DNA of 6,100 nucleotides from CAYHZL01 sp964361075 (GTDB lineage: Bacteria; Bacteroidota; Ignavibacteria; UBA10030; UBA8401). The stretch is from NCBI GenBank assembly GCA_964361075.1, contig CAYHZL010000203.1, positions 1-6,100 on the forward strand, in the 5' to 3' direction. The position numbers were made by a program, and so were the translations under genes. Shown here piece by piece: positions 1 through 6,080 of the stretch (positions are counted from its first letter, which is position 1; every line of letters begins with the position of its first letter). Below the pieces are notes generated by a model that saw nothing but the letters and a program-made list of their open reading frames with translations, was not told the origin of the DNA and searched no databases.

Positions 1-3
1 AGG

Positions 4-33
4 CATCCCTTCGGGACTTCGGACTTTCGGGAC
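4..33. repeat. Tandem TTCGG(G)AC motif in a GC-rich intergenic repeat
   Basis: Three close copies of the word TTCGG(G)AC lie at 10-17, 18-24 and 26-33, the middle one lacking one G. The first is part of a small hairpin with TCCC at 6-9 pairing with GGGA at 13-16. Positions 4-19 match 6023-6038 at 15 of 16 bases. The word is not seen in the four genes, so this looks like part of a dispersed intergenic repeat. The window edge cuts it, so its full extent is unknown. Confidence 0.5.
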
Positions 34-54
34 AAAAAATACGCTGAGTAATTA

Positions 55-72
55 CCTTATTTTTTTATAAGG
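55..72. repeat. AT-rich perfect inverted repeat
   Basis: CCTTAT at 55-60 and ATAAGG at 67-72 form a perfect 6-bp stem around six T residues (six A residues on the minus strand). It lies about 100 bases past the stop of the HEAT-cyclophilin gene. On the minus-strand transcript it is not followed directly by a U-run, so it is not a convincing intrinsic terminator. It could still mark the end of the transcript or be incidental. Confidence 0.3.
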
Positions 73-80
73 AGAACAAG

Positions 81-120
81 ATCGCCACATCTCCGCCTGC
101 GGCGGATCCTCGCGATGACG
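81..120. repeat. Dispersed hairpin repeat, CGTCATCGCGAGG type
   Basis: The inner stem is TCCGCC (92-97) with GGCGGA (101-106) around TGC. Flanking it, ATCGC (81-85) can pair with GCGAT (112-116). Read on the minus strand it begins CGTCATCGCGAGG and ends GTGGCGAT. From general knowledge, this resembles a family of short interspersed palindromic elements beginning CGTCATtGCGAG that recur between genes in several bacterial phyla. It sits downstream of the last gene of the operon, where it could fold in the 3' end of the mRNA. Only one copy is in the window, so family membership is by resemblance. Confidence 0.55.
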
Positions 121-173
121 TTAGTCAGGTGTTTTTGAGATAGCTTATAGTGTATTATTACTGAGCAATAACT

Positions 174-2195
174 TCATTCACCTAAAAGCTGAATAGAATG
201 AATCATATCCCCCATCTGAATTGTATCAACAACCTCAAAATCTTTTGTATAAGCAAAAACTGAATACCGTCCGTCAAGATGTGGTGTCGGGCAATGTGTA
301 ATGAAAAATTGGCTCCCTTCGGTGTCGCGCCCCGCACTTGCCATTCCTACCGCACCGCGTGTAAATGGTAACGCCGGATGTATCTCTGTCCGTATAGCAT
401 AATCCGGTCCGCCGGAGCCATTGCCAAGCGGGTCACCTCCCTGAATAACAAAATTACTCACGACCCGATGAAATGAAATATTATCAAAAAAATGTTTTTC
501 CGAGAGAAGAATAAAATTCAAAACAGTGAACGGCGCTTCATCTTTTCTGAACGCGATGGTAATTACTCCACATGATGTTTGTATGCGCGCACCAGAATAT
601 TTTTTCAACAAAATAAAATCTTTATCGTTGTAAAATTTTTCAAACTTCGCTGCATAAACATCTGTGGGAGATACTCCTGTCATTGAATAAATGAAGTCTC
701 TCGCAGCCAATGCAACCGTTTTATCTCTATCCTGAATTGTTTTTGATACAACAGCAATTGCAGAGAAATCGTGCAACTGCTCAAATACATTAATTAATTC
801 AACCATTGCTTCCCCGTCCGCATGAGAATCCATCGAGCAATACGCTGAAACTAATTGTGGTACATATTTCCGTCTAATCTCCTTCGAAAGCATTGTATCT
901 TGAAATGCCACCGCAATAGAATATGAAATTCCTGCATCCTTCCTTTTAAATAGTTTGGCAATATCGTTGCAATATTGAGTTTGACGAACAGAATCTTGTT
1001 GACGAGTAATTTCTCTGTACGCATCAATAGCTGCGATTACAATAACGCTCGATTTGTTTTGCAATTCACTTTGGATTATCTTCAACGCAGCACTTGAATA
1101 TGTATATCCCAGCGCAGTAATAATTTTTGAATGCGCTACAACATCCTTTCCATTCTTTTCCAGAATAAAATACTGAAGATATTTTTCCTTCGTCAGTTTT
1201 GCAATCGAGATAAATAATTCAGCCCGACGTTGTGGTGAAAATAAACTGCATTGAGAAATCAATTGTGTTGCAATGCTATCAATGTTGGTATTCTCATTTT
1301 TTAAAAGAGTGGGAAGTGATGTTATTGCTGTAGTAGCAACATGATCATTTTTATCGTTACAAAGCGTTATAACAGTCTGATACGAAAGAAGCGTTGAATA
1401 ATTTGATAGCGACCGAATGGCATTGACACGGACGCGCCAATCAATATCGCGTGTCGCAGTTTCAATCAGAAATTTTTGCGCAGAAGTATCTCGCGTTTTG
1501 CTAAGCATCGCCGCTGTCCACATGCGCACGTTGGAATTTGAATGCGTTAGATTAACAAGCAACTGCACTTCATTTTTTTTAATGAACGAAACATTATTAC
1601 TGCGCATCGCTGCGTACGTTGTCCATTCGAGCGTGCTTTCTTTTTGTAGGTACGGTTGCAGATACGAAACAATTATTGAATCGGAAATTTTTCGATTTGC
1701 AAAACGTGCAATGGCTTCAACAAAAGTATTTTCGAATCGCGCTTCCTTGGCAATTGGCGATGTTATGAGTGCGTGTGCATCGGCAACAGTTCCACATCGG
1801 GCAATCGAGCGCGCTAATTCAGCAAAGCAAGCACTATCTTTTTCAGAACTAAGCAACGACAATAAAAATTGAGTGCTGTTGCTATTCCCAATTTGTCCGA
1901 TAGCAAACAATGCTGAATGTCGTACCGATGGAACACTATCTTTACACAACGGATAGATAATGTGTAACGCCGATGAATCTTGAATATTACCCAGAGCAAC
2001 GAGCGCTTTATTCTTTATCTTCTCATTCGATATCGCCAATGTATTTCGAAAAAATACTTCGTCAAATGTACGGCTATCTTGCAACTGCAAAATTTTTGAT
2101 TGCACCATATTCTCATTTTCATTTTTGGCGAAGAGAGAAATATGTACGCTGAACAGCAACACATACAAAATATTTTTTTGCATAATCGTCTTCAT
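174..2195 (-). CDS. Exported HEAT-repeat / cyclophilin-type peptidyl-prolyl cis-trans isomerase
   Basis: The 673-residue product catalyses cis-trans isomerisation of peptidyl-proline bonds, probably in the periplasm. Residues 1-23 look like a Sec signal peptide: two lysines, a hydrophobic core, and likely cleavage after LFA-23. Residues about 40-505 are helical HEAT-like repeats, clearest at 59-135 and 222-300, forming a presumed binding solenoid. Residues about 525-670 are a cyclophilin domain. It has FHRVVSNFVIQGGDP at 575-589 (catalytic Arg577, Gln585), GAVGMASAG at 614-622, GSQFFIT at 627-633 and LDGRYSVF at 640-647. The position of human CypA Trp121 is His639. Cyclophilins are usually about 160-200 residues, so most of this protein is the added solenoid. 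The start ATG overlaps the stop of the methyltransferase gene (TAATG), so translation is probably coupled. A second Met at residue 5 would also keep the signal peptide. The cyclophilin assignment is firm; the solenoid's partner is unknown. Confidence 0.93.
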   Translation of the reverse strand: MKTIMQKNILYVLLFSVHISLFAKNENENMVQSKILQLQDSRTFDEVFFRNTLAISNEKIKNKALVALGNIQDSSALHIIYPLCKDSVPSVRHSALFAIGQIGNSNSTQFLLSLLSSEKDSACFAELARSIARCGTVADAHALITSPIAKEARFENTFVEAIARFANRKISDSIIVSYLQPYLQKESTLEWTTYAAMRSNNVSFIKKNEVQLLVNLTHSNSNVRMWTAAMLSKTRDTSAQKFLIETATRDIDWRVRVNAIRSLSNYSTLLSYQTVITLCNDKNDHVATTAITSLPTLLKNENTNIDSIATQLISQCSLFSPQRRAELFISIAKLTKEKYLQYFILEKNGKDVVAHSKIITALGYTYSSAALKIIQSELQNKSSVIVIAAIDAYREITRQQDSVRQTQYCNDIAKLFKRKDAGISYSIAVAFQDTMLSKEIRRKYVPQLVSAYCSMDSHADGEAMVELINVFEQLHDFSAIAVVSKTIQDRDKTVALAARDFIYSMTGVSPTDVYAAKFEKFYNDKDFILLKKYSGARIQTSCGVITIAFRKDEAPFTVLNFILLSEKHFFDNISFHRVVSNFVIQGGDPLGNGSGGPDYAIRTEIHPALPFTRGAVGMASAGRDTEGSQFFITHCPTPHLDGRYSVFAYTKDFEVVDTIQMGDMIHSIQLLGE

Positions 2196-3037
2196 TATTT
2201 TTTTGAAGCAATGATAAGACAGCCGTTACCCTCGTTATTATTTGAGCAATAATCAATTGCCATAAGAACAAGAGTAGTTGGAAAAATAAAAACTGAATAG
2301 ACTATGATCACTATTGGAAGAAGATAAAATGGGATTACACGAAGCAGCCATTGGAAAATAGAAAATATTTCGTACGCAATTGCACCATACTTTCCGTACG
2401 AGAATTGTACTTCGTCAATAGTAAATCCTGCGGAAAGTATTTTGTCTTTTATTGTTTCTGATGTATATGTGTGCGCGCGTCCAACAGATGTATCGTAATT
2501 AAAATTTGGTTTGCTGAGTAATGCTTTGTAGAGTAACAATTTCCGGTGATAATTAACCGGCACATAGATCACTAATTTTCCATTCGGAGCGAGAGCAGAA
2601 TAAAACTTTTGCAGCACTGTTGCATCGTTCGGTATATATTGCAACACGGTATTGCAGAGAAGCACATTCACATTTGCCGGGAATTCAATCGTTTGCAAAT
2701 CGCCGCACGTGAATGAAGTATTGGTTTGATGTGTTGCTTCTATAAATTTATCGCTCAAAGAAATGTTAGCCGGCGACGAATCAATTCCAATAAAGGTGCA
2801 ATTTTTATTTTTCTGTGATTGAAGGAAAATAAAATCTCCCATTCCCGAACCGGCATCGAACATCGTGAATGAAGTTGAAAATTGTTTCATCACTTTCTTC
2901 AATCCGCGGCGGACATACCAATTTCTTAACACGGTAATTTGATTGATGAAAATCATTCCCCACAACAAACGCGGATACCGAAAAAGTAACTGAGGAAAAT
3001 CGTTGAGATTAAAATATGAACTGATTTTATTTTTCAT
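2195..3037 (-). CDS. Class I SAM-dependent methyltransferase with a hydrophobic C-terminal insertion
   Basis: The product (280 residues) transfers a methyl group from S-adenosylmethionine to an unidentified substrate. Motif I is DAGSGMG at residues 61-67. The acidic end of strand 2 is in FIGIDSS (Asp86), followed by CGDLQ and the LCNTVLQYIP strand-4 region, then a post-motif NGKLVIYVPV. A hydrophobic stretch at about 223-260, enough for one or two membrane-associated helices, comes before the terminal strand NGCLIIASKK. It thus appears to be inserted between strands 6 and 7 and may hold the enzyme at the membrane, suggesting a lipid or quinone-like substrate (inference). The frame stays open to an ATG at 3067. 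I chose the ATG at 3037 because it makes the classic ATGA overlap with the tatD stop and removes a weak 10-residue tail. Its own stop overlaps the next start. Fold confident, substrate unknown. Confidence 0.88.
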   Translation of the reverse strand: MKNKISSYFNLNDFPQLLFRYPRLLWGMIFINQITVLRNWYVRRGLKKVMKQFSTSFTMFDAGSGMGDFIFLQSQKNKNCTFIGIDSSPANISLSDKFIEATHQTNTSFTCGDLQTIEFPANVNVLLCNTVLQYIPNDATVLQKFYSALAPNGKLVIYVPVNYHRKLLLYKALLSKPNFNYDTSVGRAHTYTSETIKDKILSAGFTIDEVQFSYGKYGAIAYEIFSIFQWLLRVIPFYLLPIVIIVYSVFIFPTTLVLMAIDYCSNNNEGNGCLIIASKK

Positions 3038-3828
3038 TGCTGTGATGGCAATTGAAATAACCGACAAGCATTAGCGGTCGTTGTTGACGCAACATGTTCA
3101 ATGGTAGTATCGCATATTTCGGCAATTTTTTGGGCAATGAGCGGAATGTGTGATGACTCGTTTCGTTTACCGCGGTACGGCGCAGGAGTGAGGTACGGTG
3201 AGTCGGTCTCTACCATAATTTTTGAAATACCAATACGTTGTAATAATTCCGGCGAGGTAGATTTTTTAAATGTAACGATACCGGGAAACGAAACAAGAAA
3301 TTGTAATGCAAATAAACGTTCTGCTTCTTCTGCAGTGCCGGAAAAACAATGAAACACACCTCTCAAATTATTTTGTTTCCATGTCGGATGCTCGGCTACT
3401 TTTTTTTCAACAATTGTAATTGCATCCAACATTGAATCGCGTGTATGCACAACAATCGGTAAATTTCTTCGCACAGCAATATCGATTTGAGCAGCAAAAA
3501 GATCGCTCTGCACATCGCGCGGCGCGCTGTCATAAAAGTAATCCAATCCGATTTCTCCTATTGCAACAACTTTCGGATGCAGACTCAATCGCTCAATTTC
3601 CTGAAGCAAGACATCGCTTGCTTGCATCGTATCAAGCGGATGAAAACCGACACACGCAAAAACACCGTTCTGTTTTTCTGCCAGCTCAATTGCTTGTTTG
3701 CTTGTGTCAAGGTTTGTGCCCGGCACAATAAATTTCGTAACACCAACATCATTGGCACGTTGAATAACTTCTTGAATATCGTTTTGAAAATCGGGATAGA
3801 ATAAATGCGTGTGCGAATCAATAAACAT
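3034..3828 (-). CDS. tatD: TatD family metal-dependent hydrolase (DNase-like)
   Basis: The product (264 residues) is a cytoplasmic TIM-barrel hydrolase of the TatD family. Characterised members are divalent-metal-dependent 3'-5' exonucleases linked to DNA repair. Nearly all family signatures are visible, numbered from the chosen start: DSHTHL at 4-9 (metal ligands His6, His8), GFHP around His63, IGEIGLDYF with Glu92, VVHTRDS with His128, FHCFSG with His160, and VETDSPYLTP with Asp209, followed by the usual YRGKRNES loop. The length is normal. I chose ATG 3828 because the family typically begins MFIDSHTHL. ATG 3840 would add four residues. The longest open frame begins at a TTG (3882) inside a GC-rich repeat and is unlikely. 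It is the first gene of a three-gene run, and its TGA overlaps the methyltransferase ATG. Homologues other than the nuclease exist, so the exact substrate is inferred. Confidence 0.94.
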   Translation of the reverse strand: MFIDSHTHLFYPDFQNDIQEVIQRANDVGVTKFIVPGTNLDTSKQAIELAEKQNGVFACVGFHPLDTMQASDVLLQEIERLSLHPKVVAIGEIGLDYFYDSAPRDVQSDLFAAQIDIAVRRNLPIVVHTRDSMLDAITIVEKKVAEHPTWKQNNLRGVFHCFSGTAEEAERLFALQFLVSFPGIVTFKKSTSPELLQRIGISKIMVETDSPYLTPAPYRGKRNESSHIPLIAQKIAEICDTTIEHVASTTTANACRLFQLPSQQ

Positions 3829-3869
3829 AGTTAGTGCCATTTCTAAAAATCTATGTAGTGTTTTTTTGT

Positions 3870-3947
3870 AACCCCCTCTCAATCTCCCCCTTGCAGGGGG
3901 AGAGGAATATTTCCCTCCCCTGCAAGGGGAGGGTTAGGGTGGGGTCA
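3870..3947. repeat. Two-hairpin GC-rich intergenic repeat with complementary ends
   Basis: Two strong hairpins stand side by side. The first is CTCCCCC (3884-3890) with GGGGGAG (3896-3902) around TTGCA. The second is CCCTCCCCT (3913-3921) with AGGGGAGGG (3925-3933) around GCA. The element's ends can also pair: ACCCC at 3871-3875 with GGGGT at 3941-3945. Both loops share a TGCA core, so the two hairpins look like diverged copies of one unit. Elements built of CCCTCCCCTTGCAAGGGGAGGG are, from general knowledge, common between genes in Bacteroidota-related genomes. It lies between the glycosyltransferase-deacetylase stop and the tatD start, and would fold in a minus-strand leader or read-through RNA. 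There is no U-run after it on either strand, so it is not a typical intrinsic terminator. Confidence 0.75.
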
Positions 3948-3968
3948 GTTAGTAGTGTGACGTAAAAA

Positions 3969-3998
3969 AATTTAGAATCACAACTTTATTTATTTGAA
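3969..3998 (-). promoter_or_regulatory. Weak candidate promoter for the tatD operon
   Basis: On the minus strand, TTCAAA (3998-3993) and TAAATT (3974-3969) are separated by 18 bases; each matches the sigma-70 consensus at 4 of 6 positions. TAAATTTT also matches 7 of 8 positions of the Bacteroidota -7 box TAnnTTTG. Such matches are expected by chance in AT-rich DNA. If real, the transcript would carry the two-hairpin repeat in its leader, about 140 bases before the tatD start. Confidence 0.15.
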
Positions 3999-4004
3999 CT
4001 GGCA

Positions 4005-5807
4005 CTAGTGTACTTTTTTATAGGAATGATACCAGCCGGATGTTTTTTTCCAGAAAGCAAAACGTGATGTGTTTGGAAAAATAAAGACACGGCGAATTTC
4101 AAACAGATCGCTCCAGAAATTTTTTCTTCCTGAATCTGTGGCAATGCCGAAAAGAAATCCGGCTCGTTGTGTAATGCTTTTCACTTCTTCGTTTACTGCG
4201 CCGTACGGATATGCAAACGAAATAATCGGTGAGCCGATGCGTTGTTCAATTGCTTTTTTACATTCAACAATTTCTTGTGCCGCTTCATCCAAAGCAATAT
4301 GTGAAAGTTTTTTGTGGCGCATTGAATGTCCGCCAAATTCAATTCCGTATTCCTTCATCTCGGCAATGTGCGAATCGGAAAGAAGTTTTGCTGCCGGTTC
4401 ACCTTTTCGTATATCCCACTCGTTTGTTGTAATGGTAGTATCACCTAATAAAAATATAACGCCGAACATATTGTATTTTTTAAAAAGCGGAAACGCGTAT
4501 TCATAATTATCTTCATAGCCATCGTCAAATGTCAGCATAATTGGTTTGCGAGGCAGCGGCAGCTTTCCTTCGATAATTTTTTGTATATCAAAAAAAGTAA
4601 GCGTGGTAAAATTTTTTCTGAGAAGAACTTTCAATTGTCGATCAAATTCTTTTGCGGTAACATAAATGCCATGCTTCGTTCCTTCCGGCTTCCCACCGGT
4701 AACTCGATGATACATGAGAATTGGAATTTCTTTGATGCCAAGTTTGATTGAACGTGCTTCGGCATAGACACGATACATTTCACTAACTTTTTGCGCAATA
4801 TTAAAATTTTTTTCTATAACATTCTTTCCCCACTCCGTTTGCTTCCCTTGTTCTATCAATTGAATAATGTCGCGCGTGCATTGTTCGTTGTTAAATTCAG
4901 CATGCACTCCCGCATCACCAAAATTCGTATGGAGCGCTGACATTAAATTTTCTTCATTCACAACTCCGACATAATTCGATTCACCGATGGCAATGACAGA
5001 TGCGCCGCACACCATTGCTTCCATTGCAACTCTGCCCGAACCAATAACAACTGTTGATGAAGAATAGACATCTTCAATAGTGTGAACAAATCCTTTATAG
5101 AAAATTCTTTCGGAGTGTATTTCTGCATTTACTTTTTGAATTGCACGCAACACAAGTTCAGAACCTTTTTCACCGCCAACGATTTGAACTTCGAGTTCAG
5201 GAAATTTTTTTAACAGTGATGGTGCAACATGTTGAATAATCTGTTGTGCAACTATTCCTTTGGGTCCGGAAAGCCTGCCGACAATTGCAATAATTTTTCT
5301 TCCGCCCGATGTATGTTGTACGGCGTTCCACCGTTGCAAATCAATTCCATTGCGTATAATGGAAATTTTGTTTTCGTTGATATGCAATTCATCAATAAGA
5401 TGCTCGCGGATAGATTCGCAGACCGCAACTATTTTTTCACCATAGACAGAATACAACTTTGATGAGAAATGAACATGCTGCCTTCCATGCACGGTTGAAA
5501 TCAACGGTACCACTCCGGTGCGTGTTGCGTAAAATCCGATCCAGCTTGCAGCACGTGAGTGGGCATGCACCACATCAATTTTTCGTTCAGCAATAATTGC
5601 GGAAAGTGCGCGTACATTGGCGATTCGCTGCAAAAAATCTCTTTTTCCCAGAGGAAGCGAAATAATAGTTGCAGTCGTAGGTGTATGGAATGTATCCGAA
5701 ACAATTGTTACAGAATGTCCGTGGAGAATTTGTTCGTTGGCGAGTGTCGCGGCAAACGTTTCGGCGCCGGTTACTTCAAATTGAGAAAGCAAGTGAAGAA
5801 TATTCAT
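4005..5807 (-). CDS. Fusion of a GT4-like glycosyltransferase and a CE4 polysaccharide deacetylase
   Basis: This is a 600-residue two-enzyme protein. Residues 1 to about 350 form a GT-B glycosyltransferase: GAETFAATLA at 14-23, HAHS at 81-84, NGID at 153-156, the second Rossmann start GRLSGPKG at 177-184, and SGRVAMEAMVCGASVIA at 257-273. Glu263 is kept, but the first Glu of the usual E-x7-E motif is Ile255. Residues about 358-590 form a NodB-fold deacetylase of the PgaB/IcaB-like type: IPILMYHRV at 361-369, TFDDG at 426-430 (Asp428 base, Asp429 metal), HSMRH at 494-498 (metal His494 and His498), and FAYPYG at 531-536. No signal peptide or membrane segment is seen, so both activities are probably cytoplasmic. 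It likely transfers an N-acetylated sugar and removes the acetyl group on a lipid-linked or nucleotide-linked precursor (inference). The ATG at 5807 gives a natural glycosyltransferase N-terminus. No neighbouring glycan gene is in view to identify the product. Confidence 0.92.
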   Translation of the reverse strand: MNILHLLSQFEVTGAETFAATLANEQILHGHSVTIVSDTFHTPTTATIISLPLGKRDFLQRIANVRALSAIIAERKIDVVHAHSRAASWIGFYATRTGVVPLISTVHGRQHVHFSSKLYSVYGEKIVAVCESIREHLIDELHINENKISIIRNGIDLQRWNAVQHTSGGRKIIAIVGRLSGPKGIVAQQIIQHVAPSLLKKFPELEVQIVGGEKGSELVLRAIQKVNAEIHSERIFYKGFVHTIEDVYSSSTVVIGSGRVAMEAMVCGASVIAIGESNYVGVVNEENLMSALHTNFGDAGVHAEFNNEQCTRDIIQLIEQGKQTEWGKNVIEKNFNIAQKVSEMYRVYAEARSIKLGIKEIPILMYHRVTGGKPEGTKHGIYVTAKEFDRQLKVLLRKNFTTLTFFDIQKIIEGKLPLPRKPIMLTFDDGYEDNYEYAFPLFKKYNMFGVIFLLGDTTITTNEWDIRKGEPAAKLLSDSHIAEMKEYGIEFGGHSMRHKKLSHIALDEAAQEIVECKKAIEQRIGSPIISFAYPYGAVNEEVKSITQRAGFLFGIATDSGRKNFWSDLFEIRRVFIFPNTSRFAFWKKTSGWYHSYKKVH

Positions 5808-5837
5808 TGCCGTACCATCCTACAAAATATTGCGGAA

Positions 5838-5869
5838 GTACGTTGTGAAGGAGTAATGTGCGTACGTTG
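5838..5869. repeat. Direct repeat GTACGTTG upstream of the glycosyltransferase-deacetylase gene
   Basis: GTACGTTG occurs at 5838-5845 and 5862-5869, 24 bases apart from start to start, beginning 31 bases before the gene's ATG. A second pair, GATATGCAA, occurs at 5869-5877 and 5918-5926. The position suits a binding site for a regulator, but both words are short and could be chance. No convincing promoter is visible; a 7-base TAATTTG box on the minus strand (5903-5897) with an upstream TTG (5926-5924) is the best weak candidate. Confidence 0.2.
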
Positions 5870-5941
5870 ATATGCAATGTTCATAATTTCCAACACCAAA
5901 TTAGCAAACCGATAATGGATATGCAAGAAAAACTAAAAATG

Positions 5942-5996
5942 AATCCCCCGTCCCGATTAAAAAACAAATCGGGACACCCCCTTTTCAAGGGGGATT
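5942..5996. repeat. GC-rich intergenic repeat with nested and alternative hairpins
   Basis: GTCCCGATT (5950-5958) pairs perfectly with AATCGGGAC (5967-5975) around an 8-base A-rich loop. Directly outside it, AATCCCCC (5942-5949) can pair with GGGGGATT (5989-5996). A local hairpin, CCCCCTT (5977-5983) with AAGGGGG (5987-5993), competes for the same G-run. The element lies in the non-coding stretch before the glycosyltransferase-deacetylase gene and looks like a dispersed repeat rather than a terminator, because no T-run follows either arm closely. Confidence 0.65.
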
Positions 5997-6013
5997 TAAA
6001 GCAAGGATTCCCC

Positions 6014-6038
6014 TGACAAGGTCATCTCTTCGGGACTT
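6014..6038. repeat. Near-copy of the left-edge repeat plus a small hairpin
   Basis: TGAC (6014-6017) and GTCA (6021-6024) form a short stem around AAG. Positions 6023-6038 (CATCTCTTCGGGACTT) differ by a single base from positions 4-19. This shows that the same repeat family occurs at both ends of the window. Confidence 0.5.
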
Positions 6039-6060
6039 AAAAAGTGGGTTAGGCTGTAAG

Positions 6061-6080
6061 TCCGCCGGCTTTTTGGCGGA
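6061..6080. repeat. TCCGCC/GGCGGA hairpin
   Basis: TCCGCC (6061-6066) and GGCGGA (6075-6080) form a perfect 6-bp stem around an 8-base loop ending in a T-run. The same stem arms, with a 3-base loop, are used by the element at 92-106. The whole gap 5808-6100 (293 bases) otherwise holds no recognisable gene. Confidence 0.5.

Noticed and set aside
55..72. Intrinsic terminator for the three-gene operon
   Set aside because: The stem is short and AT-rich, and the T-run is in the loop rather than after the stem, so it lacks the standard layout.
1417..1872. Plus-strand open frame of 151 codons
   Set aside because: It lies wholly antisense to the HEAT-repeat region of a well-supported gene, and its translation shows no recognisable domain.
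3038..3067. Longer methyltransferase start at ATG 3067
   Set aside because: It would give a 34-base overlap with tatD and a 10-residue tail without recognisable features, whereas ATG 3037 makes a standard ATGA overlap.
3420..3804. Overlapping plus-strand open frames opposite tatD
   Set aside because: They are antisense to conserved TatD motifs and resemble no known protein; they are shadows of the real gene.
3829..3882. N-terminal extension of TatD starting from a TTG at 3882
   Set aside because: The start codon lies inside the GC-rich hairpin repeat, and the added residues precede the usual family N-terminus MFIDSHTHL; ATG 3828 (or 3840) fits the family better.
3931..3939. Telomere-like GGGTTAGGG
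   Set aside because: It is a single occurrence inside a GC-rich hairpin repeat in a bacterial context, not a tandem array.
3870..3996. CRISPR array
   Set aside because: There are only two diverged palindromic units without regular spacers, and no cas gene is nearby.
4069..4506. Plus-strand open frame of 145 codons opposite the deacetylase domain
   Set aside because: It is antisense to the conserved CE4 motifs and has no domain signature of its own.
5559..5870. Plus-strand frame running out of the glycosyltransferase 5' end into the upstream gap
   Set aside because: Most of it is antisense to the glycosyltransferase N-terminus, the product is not recognisable, and no start signal stands out.
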